NCBI GenBank assembly: GCA_015501595.1
Contig: JADNRX010000251.1
Span: 17,155 to 81,154 of the forward strand
DNA length: 64,000 nt
Source: Hymenopellis radicata
Lineage: Eukaryota; Basidiomycota; Agaricomycetes; Agaricales; Physalacriaceae
Direction: 5' to 3'
Notes under the pieces: generated by a model
What the model was told of the DNA's origin: nothing
The model's input: the letters and a program-made list of their open reading frames with translations, nothing else
Database searches by the model: none
Shown here: positions 23,340 through 35,052 of the stretch, piece after piece
Numbering within the stretch: the first letter of the stretch is position 1
Layout of the letters: each line of letters begins with the position of its first letter
Translations under genes and position numbers: made by a program

Positions 23340-24870
23340 TTATAGCGCATTTTGTGCGTTCTCGTCAATAACCCCACCGCCTGGCGCGACCTTGCACCCA
23401 AGATCATCCTTTTCATGGACCCGTATAAACCCTGCCGTGTCGATATACATAGCTGCGCCCCGCTTCTCCAAGACAAAATGCTCTCCAGCCAACTTCAACC
23501 ACTCAATAACGGGCTTCGTCACCCACCGTGAAGTCCCAAACAAACCTGGTCCCTTCCCGAACCATCCCAGATGTCCACCACCAGCAGTGATGACCATGAC
23601 GACGTGAGGGTTATCGACATGGGCGGGAACCTTCCGTACGATAGGATCGTCCGCTGCGTTGATCGTTAAAAGTGGCACTTTGACGGTTGGTAGCGCAGTA
23701 TGGCTCGAGGCCCATTTGTAGTACTCCAAGAGGTCGTCGAAGGGAAATAGCGGGGGTGGACCGCCAGTCTGGCTGGAGAAGACCCTGTCGAAATCGTCCA
23801 AGCGCGGATTTTTGAGAGCCAGCGGGTTGTTCACGGCTTTGCTGACGCGAGTGTCAGGCCCAGTAGATAGGCCCTCTGCGTTTCGTTTTTGGAATGCCAT
23901 CATACTCTTCGATGTGACCGGCATATAGCAGAGACGCCCAAGTATCGTACTCTTGACAGATATGTAGTTGTCAGAGATATTCCATGGCTGCATAACGTCA
24001 GTGCCTAACACGAATCAACGGTCAACGGAAACTTACGCAGCCTAAAACACATGCAGCACGTATTCGGCTCTGATCTTGAGCTTCACCGAGATATCGCACG
24101 AGGACGTTAGCGCCACTGGAGAAGCCGAGTCCTAGCAAGGGAGCGTCTGGATAGCGACGAGCAAGATACATCAAGGCCTGCTGGAGATCTTCCGTACATC
24201 CTCCAGAATACCATTGCTGGGAGGTTATCGGAACACCGCCGCCTACGCGATTATGAGGAATCAAGCAATGTTGATGCAAGTCAGACTCACAGCCTCGTGC
24301 ATTTACCACGACGCCCCGATAGCCCAATCCCCCATCTTCGACAGGCGCATTAGCGGCGGATAATACACTCCTCACGTAAGACTCGAAGCATCCGCCCAAA
24401 GGCCGGTTAGGATGACAACGCTGGGCGTGTCGTCCTTGAGCTGTGCTTCGTGATTGAGAGGTGTGAAATCCAAGCCTCTTTAGAGTTAGTTGTTAATGAA
24501 AATAACACCTGTAGCCAAGAACTCACAAGGTGCCGCCATCCAATAAGCCGAGATGTATCCTACCTTGTTGTCAGCCATTGGTTTGACCTGTCCAGGCGAG
24601 CTCACTGACCGATGATACACTACCAGATCAATGTTTCTGAAGTTTCCCGTTACAAGATAGACAGTTTGAAGATGGCCACTGGAAACAGTTCAGAAGCAGA
24701 ATGGACCAGGGGCAGCTGAACACGTACTTGAACAACCACCATGGGGTGTGAACTTCTGTGAAACTGCAGGACAGTACTGCGTCAATGCGGTCCTCAGGTC
24801 AGTCGACGCTCCGCCATTGGAATCCGAGTCTTTCTGCTTTATAGGCACTGGGGAGGAGGGAAAGAATATT
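23340..24870 (-). pseudogene. Alpha/beta-hydrolase (YheT/EMH1-like) with frame breaks
   Basis: A multi-exon gene. N-terminal pieces give VPIKQKDSDSNGG and LRTALTQYCP. Then come the NGHLQTVYLVTG motif, LLDGGTLGLDFTPLNHEAQL and SVVILTG. GGCFESYVRSVL, the nucleophile elbow GFSSGANVLVRYLGE, the acid region LLTINAADDPIV and the catalytic His in GGGHLGWF follow, with the stop at 23340. This matches fungal ester hydrolases that act on medium-chain fatty-acid esters. Single-base breaks lie near 24397 (between ILTG and GGCFES) and near 24727 (before WWLF). Either the gene is decaying or the assembly lost bases; all catalytic residues are still present. Fragments of the same N-terminus occur at 5063 and 19029. 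Confidence 0.65.
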
Positions 24871-25591
24871 TGCTGCTCATGTGGTCACAACGTGAAGCCA
24901 GATCATCCAGAGAGGCTGTTATATGCAAACACATCCTGCTTTGTGGATCCTCATCATGGACACACACATTGCCGATTCTTTCTGAAATGAACGCGGTGAT
25001 CTTGAACTTTCATAACCGAGAAGTTGGCGCCTGTGCAGAATCCGGAAGGTCTTGAAACCTAGACGACATCAGAAGTTCGTCCATATACGAGGAAACGGCC
25101 GCTTACGGACGAATGAACAGTGAGGTTCAGCTTCTCCCTGTTCGACAGATGAGCGCTTGGAAAATTCGTTCAACCTGGACACAAACGTTTGAACATCTTG
25201 ATATCGACGAATCCTGTGCTGGTCCCAGCACAGAAAAGCATCGACAGGGTTGTCTCTCACATGGCTCTGCATACTATCGTCTCGTCGTAGGGCAGAGTAG
25301 TTGTGATACCCGTCATCAAGCGGAAAATTTGGAGCATAACGAACATTCCGTACAAATCAGTGCGCGAGGGACGCATTGGCTGGCGTTGTGTGCAGTTTTA
25401 CAAGTCGACATGATGGTTCAAAAAGAGAGCCACGTGTGCCCGGCGAACCCGTCGGCTCGTTAAGTTGCTCAGTCACTGGGCGAAATCGGGTCTCGCCATT
25501 TCCACACACAGCCGTTCCTCAGACCTTGTGCCGATTGCCTACCTACAGTTGTTGACATACACCCAGATGGTTGTCAAGACAGAGGTATCGA
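24871..25591. repeat. Duplicated module linking hydrolase and receptor copies
   Basis: The minus frame 25272-25069 (DAFLCWDQHRIRRYQDVQTF) parallels the degraded frames at 5180 and 19320. The stretch 25385-25440 parallels 5610-5690, including ttacaagtcgacatgatgg. No intact gene is seen. Confidence 0.5.
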
Positions 25592-27007
25592 CTACGCATC
25601 CAAGAAGTCGTCTTTCGCGCTCCGTCTAATCGGCATTTCCAATGCATCAGGTATTTCCCTAAGACTGTCCCGGCGATCTCTCGTTCGCTTGACGAAGAAG
25701 TCGCGGTAAAACTTCAAAACATCCTAACACAAGATAAGTCCAACACGAACGTGCGCGGAAGGAGAAACTCAACAGACCTGCTGTGTACCGAAAACAATAG
25801 AGACAACGATAGAGACTGTATTGAGTGGGGGATCGTCAGCTGGCAAATCGTAATATCCTAATTAACGTACAGGCTGGGAATGAGAGCACGTCGTACGGAA
25901 ACAACGCGCTTGTGGAGACGAGCGCCACAGCACTCAACCTAACCAAATCGTTTTACATCAAGTCGGCGGGGAAACAGAAGAAAGTTAGTTACCCGATCCC
26001 CATGGCGGTGTACAAAGAGAACAAAAGTGCGCGGAAGAAGAGACTAGCTGGGAACATAGCATCATTTGTGGACCGATGTAAACCCAGCTCTTTTCTCGTC
26101 ACGACCAGCATATGGAGCATGACAACTGTGGGTCTATCACTGACACGATTGTTCTGGAATTCAAACATGGCTTACCTTCCAGGACCAAGACGGTTAAAAA
26201 TGCGAAGAGGCCGACAATACTAGTGATGTAGTATCTTGAAAACACTGGGTCAGCAAATACCGCGATATTTTGGTGACAACAGGTTTCAACTGACGGGTAT
26301 GACACCGTGGCGTAGCAATAGACGTGAGATGGGTTCCGTACAATTTTGCTGTGATCCAGAAGACCCGTCTTTAAATGCAGACATCAGCACGGTCAACATG
26401 CTATTGGAGAGAAAAAACACTGACCACAAAGACTTCGCACAATACCGCGAAGTAAAAGATCAGAGGAATAGCGATGAACTAGACACGGAATGAGTCTGTC
26501 GGGCAAGTCGCTAGTCGCAACATTTTATACCCATTTCGATGACCCGCGACGCCCACGACCAGCACCTCTCACTGCATCGAATAAAATGACATACAGCTAC
26601 CCAGGCGATGGTCAGAATGGCACGGAGGACCGGCGACGACACGATCACTCACCTCGACCGTAAACGACAAAGAAAAGCTGCTGCACCTAATCCCAGATAC
26701 CACGTTTATTATCACATCTCTTAATAGAGAAACAGAGAACTCACAGTACAGGTGCGCCATAGATCAGGGACGCCTGCAATAGGCACAGCCCAAACGCAGG
26801 CTCCTCTCCAAACTGACGGCCCACAATCAGGAAGTAGGAGACGGAGTAGACGAGGCCAGCTATCATCAACGCGAACCAGGTCTTGAGTCGGTATATTCTG
26901 ACGATTCCAGGCCGGAACGAGCACAATGGCTATCATAACGAAGCCTATGACAACCAAGGTGTCAAAGGCCGCTACGAGAGCATGGTAGTCGAAGGTTCCG
27001 TCTAGAA
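25592..27007 (-). pseudogene. Seven-transmembrane receptor-like protein, copy B (frameshifted)
   Basis: This parallels copy A at 5783-7221 exon by exon. DTLVVIGFVMIAIVLVPAW is followed by a net 2-nt loss near 26900, after which the frame IYRLKTWFALMIAGLVYSVS resumes out of phase. Downstream exons still read IPLIFYFAVLCEVF-like and RYYITSIVGLFAFLTVLVLE, with the tail KDDFLDA and a stop at 25592. The C-terminal half remains well conserved, so the break may be recent or an assembly error. Confidence 0.65.
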
Positions 27008-27507
27008 TATAGCCTGGTAGTTATACGTGGAAGTTGAAAGTACTAAAGAGTAAACACCCGAGCTGAGGTCGTCCATGCGCATAAGTCAAATCGCCGGCGA
27101 GAGGAAAGTGAACGACAACCCCGCATCCTGCTGAGTCTGTATATATAAGAGACCGCTCTATCATCAAGGGACTGTGGGCCACATTTCCCATCAGACTCGC
27201 CGTAAGCATCAAATATGAGACAACGTAACATGTTCTGATGATCGCTGGATGATCGTCGGCAGTCAATTCTTTTCAACACTTTCCAGCGAATTCAAGAAAA
27301 TCGATAGGCCACTCCTGTTCAACGCATCGTATGCCCCAGTTTAGTCCCAGAGAGCATCCAGCTAGAATGGAGATGGCAGTACTTTATCAGACTTTATCGT
27401 GGTCACTAGACTTCGGGAGATCCGATTGTCGAAATAATGATGCTGACGACTGAGGTTGGATCACAGTCTGGAGAAAGACGACTGGCCACGTTGCCCGCGC
27501 GGCAACT
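27008..27507. repeat. Direct copy of the 7230-8060 flank
   Basis: The stretches 27008-27240 and 27320-27500 follow the upstream flank of receptor copy A, including gagaccgctctatcatcaag and ctggagaaag-acgactggcc tracts. No gene is seen. Confidence 0.65.
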
Positions 27508-27889
27508 TCAAGTTCTCTCTTCATTCGTCGCGTCAAAGTTGTCGTAGTTGGCCGTAGCTGGGCCCGTAGAAAGACTCGCCATGTTGTAGATCTCGTCGGC
27601 GAATAGGAGTAGTAGGCCTTGAGTAGTGGACCTATATCGGGTACTGCAGTCTGTCTTTCTCGCAGAAATGCGTCTGTGTTATGCTATCCCCGTTAAAGCG
27701 CTCCGTCTCAATGTTGAGTCGGTTACGCATCTGTAACGGGAGCGTCAGCTCGTCTAAGGGCAATGGGGTCTCTCGTGCCGCGTCAAAATCAAAATCGTCG
27801 GGAATGGTTCTTGCGTTAGGCAGCCACGGGGCCACCATTGGTGGGAACCACAAATTGGGAGTCGGTATGAACGGAACGAACGGGGACAT
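27508..27889 (-). CDS. Small Pro-rich protein of unknown function (tentative)
   Basis: The ATG at 27889 opens MSPFVPFIPTPNLWFPPMVA, continuing through FDFDAARETPLPLDELTLPL. A possible intron with a weak gtccac donor joins to a final exon ending NYDNFDATNEERT at 27508. Codon use looks coding, but no family is recognised and the intron is only inferred. It could instead be a non-functional piece of the surrounding duplications. Confidence 0.3.
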
Positions 27890-28441
27890 GATGATGACAA
27901 CAAAGAAAATTGAATACGAGAGGTGAGAGCAGCGAGGATCAATGATGGACGCGCAGAGCAAAGAGAGCTAGCGCGTGACGCGCTGCGCGTCCAACGCCAG
28001 CGATCACAAACAAAAAGCAAATCCTTGAGGCGCGTACTAAACTACCTCCCGGGTTCCTCCAGTACCGTACGCTTCGCGCTGCCGTCTGGTTGAATTTAGA
28101 TCTCGCGGTATCCTTCGCATACGCGGTGCCTCGAGGAGCATGACACTTGTCTCCCGTCCCTTTCGATGGCCTAACCAAACTTTTCTAGTCTACAATTGTT
28201 TTAGGGCCGATGATCTCTCCGCGGCCGACGATAGCTTGAAGGTCTATCGCCGTTGATTGGATGACAAGGTTTTGCGGTTGCATCCGTGGCTTTCGAATAC
28301 TACACCAGACGAAACAATCAATGCGCAATGAAATACGAAAACGCACCGTAACAAAAGCCCCGCAAGAACCTCAGTCTGTTAATCAAACGAGCTCAAAAGA
28401 CAACGAGGTACAATCTTATTACAGCGAAAATCCTTAGACGT
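27890..28441. other. Intergenic and duplicated 3' flank
   Basis: The stretch 28310-28441 repeats 22190-22418. The rest shows no supportable gene. Confidence 0.5.
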
Positions 28442-28979
28442 TTAAAAGCCTGTTCTGTCCCACCTCTTCATAGCCCAATCACGAGGCATCAAACATCCTT
28501 TGCTGTTGTGTTTAACATCTCTGCCCTCAGCTCCATCGTCCGTCTTGATACCACACCCACAGAAATCCTCTCCGGGCTGGAGATGCACAGGATCGCGGCA
28601 TGGCTCTTGAAGATTGCGCCGTATTCCGCCAAAACGTAGAAGGGCGCCGAGATATTCGCCATTGGCCAAAGTAAGGAGTTTAACTTTCCATCTGAACGCA
28701 AGGGAACTGTAACATCTGAAGACAACAGATCTCGTAGAATCAGACGTCATCTCGACTACAGCTGTTTCTACACTGGTAAAACAGGAGAATGGATCAGTAA
28801 TGCCAACCTCGTCGACCATTGAATAAGAGTACTCACTCAAACAAACGCTGCTCCACTTTCTTTCGATAGGGTAAGGTGGTTTCCGTATCCGATTTGTTAT
28901 ATGGATCGTAGAGTAGCGTATGGGCAAGGATGATGGCCTCCACGCCAAAGAAATCTCCACTAGGCCAATGGCGAGACAT
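28442..28979 (-). CDS. Small conserved protein of unknown function, paralogue 2
   Basis: The ATG at 28979 (MSRHWPSGDFFGVEAIILAH) runs to an intron donor after VEQRLF. The second exon carries VETAVVEMTSDS, FRWKVKLLTLANGEYLGALL, GEDFCGCGI and the ending MPRDWAMKRWDRTGF at 28442. Same length class and exon layout as the paralogue at 22419-22951. Substitutions are mostly conservative and neither copy has a frame break. The function is unknown. Confidence 0.6.
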
Positions 28980-29443
28980 AATTTGGACATAACACATGAG
29001 TGTAGGATGCAGTGTTAGCAATGATGACTAAGCTTCACGCACACCACCGGCGCCAGTTTGCGAGACCTGAGGCCTGAGGCCCCCCCCCTCCGCAACGATG
29101 CATCAGGCCAATGGCGAGACATAACACGTCAGTGTCAGAGACACAAGCGATACAGAGCACTTTGTCTAGTGAGTAGGTGGAATGGGAGACAGGCATCGTC
29201 GGAGGAGTAACGAAGAGAGTTTCAGAGCTAAACCGAGAGGCGGCGTACCTTGCTGGTACTCTCGTCTGCCGCGACCTCTTCAGCAGCCATTGGTCTCAGC
29301 GTTTTCAGCAGATGAGAGCGCTTCTCCTGAATCGAGGCGGGTTACCCGATGCGTGGGCGTCGAGCGAGCCGAGGTGCGAATCAGCTACCCGCGGGCGGCT
29401 GTGGTGGCAACGGTGCACGGAGCTGTTGGGGGTGGGGACAGCC
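28980..29443. other. Intergenic, no assured gene
   Basis: Open frames exist on both strands, including 29177-29596 on plus. The minus-strand frame of the 29444 gene might continue here through exons. I cannot support either. Confidence 0.35.
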
Positions 29444-29974
29444 TCAGCACTGTTCATTTGTGGTAGTGATATTAAGGAAGAGGAGAGTCTCAGCTTGGCA
29501 TACAACGTAGTCGAGTACAGCGGGAGTGCACAATGGAAATTCTCCAATGTTACGTGTGCGCTCTGCTTTGAAGTCAGGACCTGCTGTGATTATTAACCGA
29601 TACGCCACAGGTCCTTGAAGGTCGAAGTACGTCATCCGCTGCAGGTTTTCCGAAACCGAAGCCGCCTTCGTTGGGAGGTGAGAAAAGCGAGTAGAGGGTT
29701 CAAATTGGGCGTGAGCATCGTTGAGAGTGTAGAAGGGTTCACGCTCGGGTGTCAGGTATGGAAATAGTTGACAGCAAGTTGACAGCGCAGAGAAGCGAGT
29801 GGCTTGTGGGGGCTTCGGGCCGAAGACGAGGTAGCCAAACAGGAGACCACGAAATGGTGTAAGTTCTTTAAAATATGTGTAATAATAGGACGACAGGGGC
29901 TTCGGGCCGGTTAGTGATGACGGATGCAGTACTACGTAATCTATAGATGCCGGTAGATCGATCTCATCGACCAC
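29444..29974 (-). CDS. Partial hypothetical protein
   Basis: A 176-codon open frame contains PFRGLLFGYLVFGPKPPQAT, EREPFYTLNDAHAQFEPSTR, MTYFDLQGPVAYRLI and VLDYVVCQAETLLFLNIT. Composition and even codon use look coding. The frame begins with GTG rather than ATG and an in-frame stop lies just upstream, so the 5' exon is missing or the gene is broken. I do not recognise the family. Confidence 0.4.
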   Translation of the reverse strand: MVDEIDLPASIDYVVLHPSSLTGPKPLSSYYYTYFKELTPFRGLLFGYLVFGPKPPQATRFSALSTCCQLFPYLTPEREPFYTLNDAHAQFEPSTRFSHLPTKAASVSENLQRMTYFDLQGPVAYRLIITAGPDFKAERTRNIGEFPLCTPAVLDYVVCQAETLLFLNITTTNEQC

Positions 29975-30297
29975 GAATACAGCGCGTTGAATTCAATCTC
30001 AGCCCTCGATTCTCATGCCCCTCCGGACCCTCCTGCTGGAAAGAAATGGAAAAATTGCCGTCTCGTCAATGCCTGGCCGGAAAGGAGCAGGAGCGAGCAC
30101 CACACCAACGGCGGCACCGACAACATTGGCATCTTCGGCGGGAGCACAGGCCTTTAATCCGTACTGCGCCATCGTTTACATACCGCGCCAGGCCCCTCTC
30201 AACTTCAACATCGCCCTTCTCAAGCAAGCACCCAACGACCATATACATCCTCATTCTTTTTACCTCGCGACACGCGCCGACCTGTTCCAAAATAACA

Positions 30298-30961
30298 ATG
30301 GATTCATTGGCGCCATTCTATCCCTCCACAGGATGCACAGAGTGTTCGAATAGGTGCGTTATCTTAACAAGTAGTTGATTCTGTTTTTTGACACGAATGT
30401 TCAGAGCGACGCGAGCACACTCTCTCGGGATGAGCTTATCCAAGATAACCTTAATTTCAAGAGAACGACGAGGACGGTCATATCGCGTCCGGAACACACA
30501 GAGATCGACGATTGCTTAGTTGACGAGATATGTCCCAGCACCGACACCTCGGATATGGCCAATACTGCTGAGGCGGACACAGACGCCTCCGAAGCGAAAG
30601 GGAAATCTTCTTTTTCCCAGTATCTCCTTGCCTCGAAGAATCGTATTGTAGCCGAAATCAAAAAAGTATGGCCAACCTTCGTGCGACAAGCGTTGTCACA
30701 GTTTCGACTATCCTATGCACCCCGTATTCGCTCTTCACCACAACGCGACAGAAAGCTTCGGACTATCGGGACATTTTTGTGCTGCCTAAGCGCCCAGAAT
30801 GATTCCTATGCATCTGCGGCATGCGACTCACGCTACGAGGTATGCTGTTACTGACGCTCAATGTGATGTCGTGGTAGGCGGAGTGGAAAGCAGTGATGCA
30901 GCAAGTAGTGAAAAGCGACCGTGACAACGAGAGTAGTAGAATGAAGGTCACTCAAAAGTAG
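30298..30961 (+). CDS. Small hydrophilic protein of unknown function
   Basis: Three exons (30298-30353, 30407-30839, 30878-30961) encode 190 residues in an exact frame. The N-terminus is MDSLAPFYPSTGCTECSN. An acidic central region (DTSDMANTAEADTDASEAKG) is followed by SFSQYLLASKNRIVAEIKKV and a basic tail ending SRMKVTQK. The first intron uses the acceptor ttcagag. The second is only 38 nt, so the last junction is less certain. No domain or signal peptide is recognised. Confidence 0.5.
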
Positions 30962-31075
30962 CGAGAGGAGTAAGCTCTTTCCGTGTATCCTATGTTAGAT
31001 CTAACCTCCGTCGCGAACCAGCGCCTCGAAGTTGTTCTCCCCAAGCCGCCGCAGCTCAGTGGCCCAATACCTAAA

Positions 31076-32892
31076 CTACACCGTTTCCTCCCCACTATCA
31101 CTTCTCTTGCCATTCACGGCTAGATCAAACTCCGAGTTTGTAGAGAACGTTGGCTCCGCAAGAGAGATAGTCTGCTGTTGCTCTAATAAGATACAACCAT
31201 TGGATACACATGGTCAAAATAACTCACAGTACTAGTATCTCCACCAGGCCTTGCGGGTGTAAATTCAGACATGGTGTAATCTGGTGCATAGCCCGAGGTC
31301 ACGTTGGTCGTAAAATGCTTGCCGCGGATGAAGTTGCGCGCGTTGAGGTTGGCGAGGAGGGAGTTGCAATAGAGGGGACCCACGATGAAGTACAGGGATA
31401 CGTAGATCTGCTGTGCGGGGTAGACAACCATCTGACGAATAGAGCTCGTAAATCGAGGAGGTTCTACGGCGCGTCACACCTACCATAATGATGATAAAGA
31501 GCGACGTGAGGGCCGTCCAGAGACCGCTGTTGATGACTGCGATCGACAACCTCTGCAGAATTCGTGCCGATCTGGTGCTTGGTGAGCATTGGTTTCGAGA
31601 ACTCCTTTGAATTCATACCGAGCTGAAATCCTAGAGTCGTCCATGTTTACTCGATCGCGCCATATCATCCACAGAAGTAACCCGGAAATGAGCATGTCCT
31701 GGGCGGCACCGACTCCCCAGATTGACTGAGGAAGTCTCTAAAAGAGATATGAGATCTGGGCATTTCTTTACGGCCGACCAGAAGAACGTACTTCGATGTC
31801 AAATATGATCTTGGCGGTGGGTCCATTCTTCAGACTATGGAACAAGTCAGCGTGAGAGCACAGACTATCGTCAAAGGCGTGCCGCTTACCAGATAACAGT
31901 AAATGCTAGGATACATGCCATGTTCAGCATGCTGGCAACTAGATTGAACGAGGAAGTTTACCGATGTACCCCGCTGCGCCAGACGATGAGCACCGATGGA
32001 TCAAAGACAGATAACTCTAAAAACTGACCAAATTGGTAGAGTGATGCCGGAATGAAAACGAGCGGCACGATCCACATCCGTTGGCTGACTGCTGGACGTC
32101 AGCAAAAAGTCGTGAATGAAGAAGTGGAACCTACAAATCCAGATACGATAGGTGAAGAACAACTGAACGGGAAGCGCAACGAGAGCCTAGTGACGTTGTG
32201 AGGTCAAGGTTACCATATCACAAGTCCCGCCATTCAACACGTACCGTGAAAAGACCAGCTACCTTAGATAAAGATCAGTGTCACAGTAAGAAAGAGCACT
32301 CTAAGAGCTTACAAGGTATTCCCTATGGTTTCAAACATCAAAGTTGGTAGATGGACGCTACATGGGCAACAGTGACTCACGTTGAAAGTATAAAAGGATC
32401 GTGGACTTTGTAGACCAAAACCCAGACTAGAGTTAATCAGTCAGTTCTACGCACTGTAATCGAAGGGAATCAATAGTCATACAACCGCGGTCTACGATAA
32501 CCATATGAATAGTGTCCATGATCCTGGGCGAGGCACGGTAAGCCAAAACCAGAGTACGATGTATTGCCACCGACCAGAGCCAGACCACCTGGTAGAGCGC
32601 GTCAGTACCAGAGCACGATGAGCTGGGAAAGTGTACCCACCATGAGCTTCATTCCTATAGAATCATGGGTGTTATGGCTGCACATGTGAATCAGTCGTTT
32701 TTAGCAGGGCGACGCGAGAAAACCAACTAGACAAAGTATAAAAATCTACGACACAAGGTTTCTGATATCAGTACGCGCCAGAACACGGTACAGAAGCACA
32801 TACGTTTGCATGCAGGTAATTCCCCATAGCACAGAGCCTGTGAGAGTGCAAGCAAACTCGACGAGAGGAGGAGCGGCGTCGAGCGAAGCCAT
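31076..32892 (-). CDS. DUF6534-family multi-pass membrane protein
   Basis: A multi-exon gene starting at ATG 32892 (MASLDAAPPLVEFACTLTGS, VLWGITCMQT). Several short exons with hydrophobic segments follow. The DUF6534-like C-terminal domain is visible as DMLISGLLLWMIWRD, then a spliced linker, LSIAVINSGLWTALTSLFII, VYPAQQIYVSLYFIVGPLY and CNSLLANLNARNFIRG. A hydrophilic tail ends SDSGEETV at 31076. Proteins of this kind have seven predicted helices, are very numerous in Agaricomycetes and have no assigned role. The middle exons were followed only approximately. Confidence 0.75.
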
Positions 32893-34041
32893 CAAGGAAG
32901 AAGCTAGAGAGCGTATGATGCTGTAATTGAGTATGCATCGTATTTATTCCTGAGATCATGACACGAATGATGACAGCCGTGAGGGCCATGTTTCCCTGTG
33001 ATCAGCTAACAATGTGAACAACGCGGGTTACGGCAGCTTTGAGATCAGGTTGCCTAAATCTCGGGCGCGCAGATTGCAAGCAACGGTTGGCATCATTCAA
33101 CGAGGTACTTGGTTGGAGCGCTCTCAGATAATGGATGCCACTCGATGGCAATTCGGAAAGCAAGGAACGTGGGAATTGTGTGCTGAGTCAATCCTCCGGT
33201 TGATCGGCGTTCCTTTCCCATCAACGCCCAAAATCCAGACTGTACTCAATACGTTCGCAGGGAGGAACTTGACGCGGTAATCTCATAGATTTGGCTACCC
33301 TGTCTGGATGCGCAGATGAAGGGGGGGACCGGTCGATTACGACCACTCGGATCCCGGGCCCGGCAGGGTGACCCCGATCACTGATGGCGGGGGTCACCTT
33401 TTTTGGGTACACCCCATTTGGGGAACCGCCTTCTGGGCACATATCCTCCTTATTTACACTGTAAAGTAGTCCTACCACTGTTATTTGAGAAAATTTCTAA
33501 GAGCATTGAAAGTTAAGTCATAGTTGAACCAGATCCTCCCCTAAATGTGTTGATTAAGTATGTGTGGAGGTCATCATGAGTCCATTTGTGGCGCACTCAG
33601 GTGAACACAATGTAATTTTGCCCTACAGAGAACATTCTGTGTCGGCATGATCCCAAAATCACTCTTTAAGCATCACTGAATAATACATAACAGGAAAAGT
33701 AGGTATCTAGGTACAATAGCTCTCTAAAGGATGACAATTGTGAGTGAAATACTACAACCCCCCACCTCGGCAGTGCGACTTGGCCAATTTCGGAAGAATT
33801 CGTGCTCGGGGACTTCCATTTCGAGTCAGGTTCCCGCCGTGACATCATTTTCCCATCAATGATCCAACTAACCCTGGATCTGAGTGGTCGTAATCGACCT
33901 ATGACTCAGATGAAGGAAAGGCCTGTTACTCGGAACTTACTGAACAAACTGGTTCAGTTCTATTTCTGTCTCTCACTTCGGGGAAAGACACAGGATCTTG
34001 AACTTATGCTGTTCTTGACGCGCTGAGGATCCTCCCACAAC
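32893..34041. other. Intergenic with a GC hairpin
   Basis: No gene is supported. A perfect 9-bp inverted repeat GGTGACCCC (33367-33375) / GGGGTCACC (33390-33398) with a 14-nt loop sits in a GC-rich island beside gggcccggg-type sequence. The rest is AT-richer and featureless. Confidence 0.5.
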
Positions 34042-35041
34042 GATGGCTATCGAAGAGTACGTTCCTCTGCAAACTCAGGACGACTTTGAAGACCCATTGC
34101 TAGGGGGCGACGATAAAGGTGATTCCCCAGTTTCTTTCAGGTTGTACATGACTAGATTGACTATCTTGACCTCCAGAACTTCCAAACAGGAAGTCGCGCC
34201 ATGACAAACTTTTCTCGCCAATCTTACTTGCATGCTTCGTTGTCACTGCCCTCTGCACTGTAGTCAACATCTCTCTTTGGTTCAACCCTAAGAGCAGCGA
34301 AACGACTCGCTACATTCCTTCGGCCGCTTCTCAACATCTTGAATTCGTGAGCCCGTACATCGGACTAGACAGCGCCGTGTATCGCCCGGACTCCCCACGT
34401 CTGCCGCCTATCACCAATTTCCCTACACTTCTTACTCAGATCAACTCGTCCGATCCCAGTAGGAATTATGGCGATATACACAAGTGGACATCGAGCTTTG
34501 GGTTGGTGTATCCTGAGGACCGCAGGTTACGCGTGGACCATGAGGTGAGTGCTTTTGAGACCTCCACGAAGACTGTCTGAATTGCTTTAGGTATCTTCGG
34601 TAGCTCAATTCCGTGTTCTGGACTGGGGAATGGAGCATTGCACTGTCAATGTCGCGATTCCGTCCTCGGAAGAGATGGAGGATTACATGGACTTTTCAAT
34701 CGTAAATGGCGGTTCTGCTACTATCGACATCTGGATGTTAGAGGGGAGGGAAGACCTTCGGGAGCACACTCTGACCTGGCGTACTCGCCCTAAGCGTGTT
34801 ATTCTCCACGAGACCTGGACGGTTAAGCCAGGGAGCATTCTGGAGTCCAAGAAGTTCGACTGTCCGTCGATGTCGTCGCAGGTTCTCGAGTTCAGCTGCG
34901 GGGGTGCTGCCTGCGATATTACATTCCGTCAAGATCCCAAAGAGCCAGGCTTAGGTGAGTTTCTCCTCTTGCAGGAGTTGGTGATGCATATTGACGTGCT
35001 TGTCAGCCTTCTTCCTCAGACAGTACCAGTCGGATCGTTGA
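34042..35041 (+). CDS. Single-pass type II membrane protein, Agaricomycete family
   Basis: The ATG at 34042 opens MAIEEYVPLQTQDDFEDPLL. After an intron a cytoplasmic basic patch (NRKSRHDK) precedes one membrane helix (FSPILLACFVVTALCTVVNI). The outer domain contains YIGLDSAVYRPDSPRLPPIT, NFPTLLTQINSSDPSRNY, VAQFRVLDWGMEHCTVNVAI, a paired-Cys stretch ending CGGAACDITF, and a C-terminus FLRQYQSDR. This matches a common Agaricomycete membrane protein type without a firm function. It ends 12 bp from the convergent UstYa gene and is next to the exporter, so it may belong to the cluster. Confidence 0.7.
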
Positions 35042-35052
35042 AGAAACTAATG

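Noticed and set aside
29177..29596. 139-codon plus-strand open frame
   Set aside because: No splice context, family or paralogue support; composition looks like chance in a GC-rich stretch.
30661..30699. Possible 36-nt intron in the small gene at 30298-30961
   Set aside because: Shorter than any other intron in the window and unnecessary because the frame stays open.
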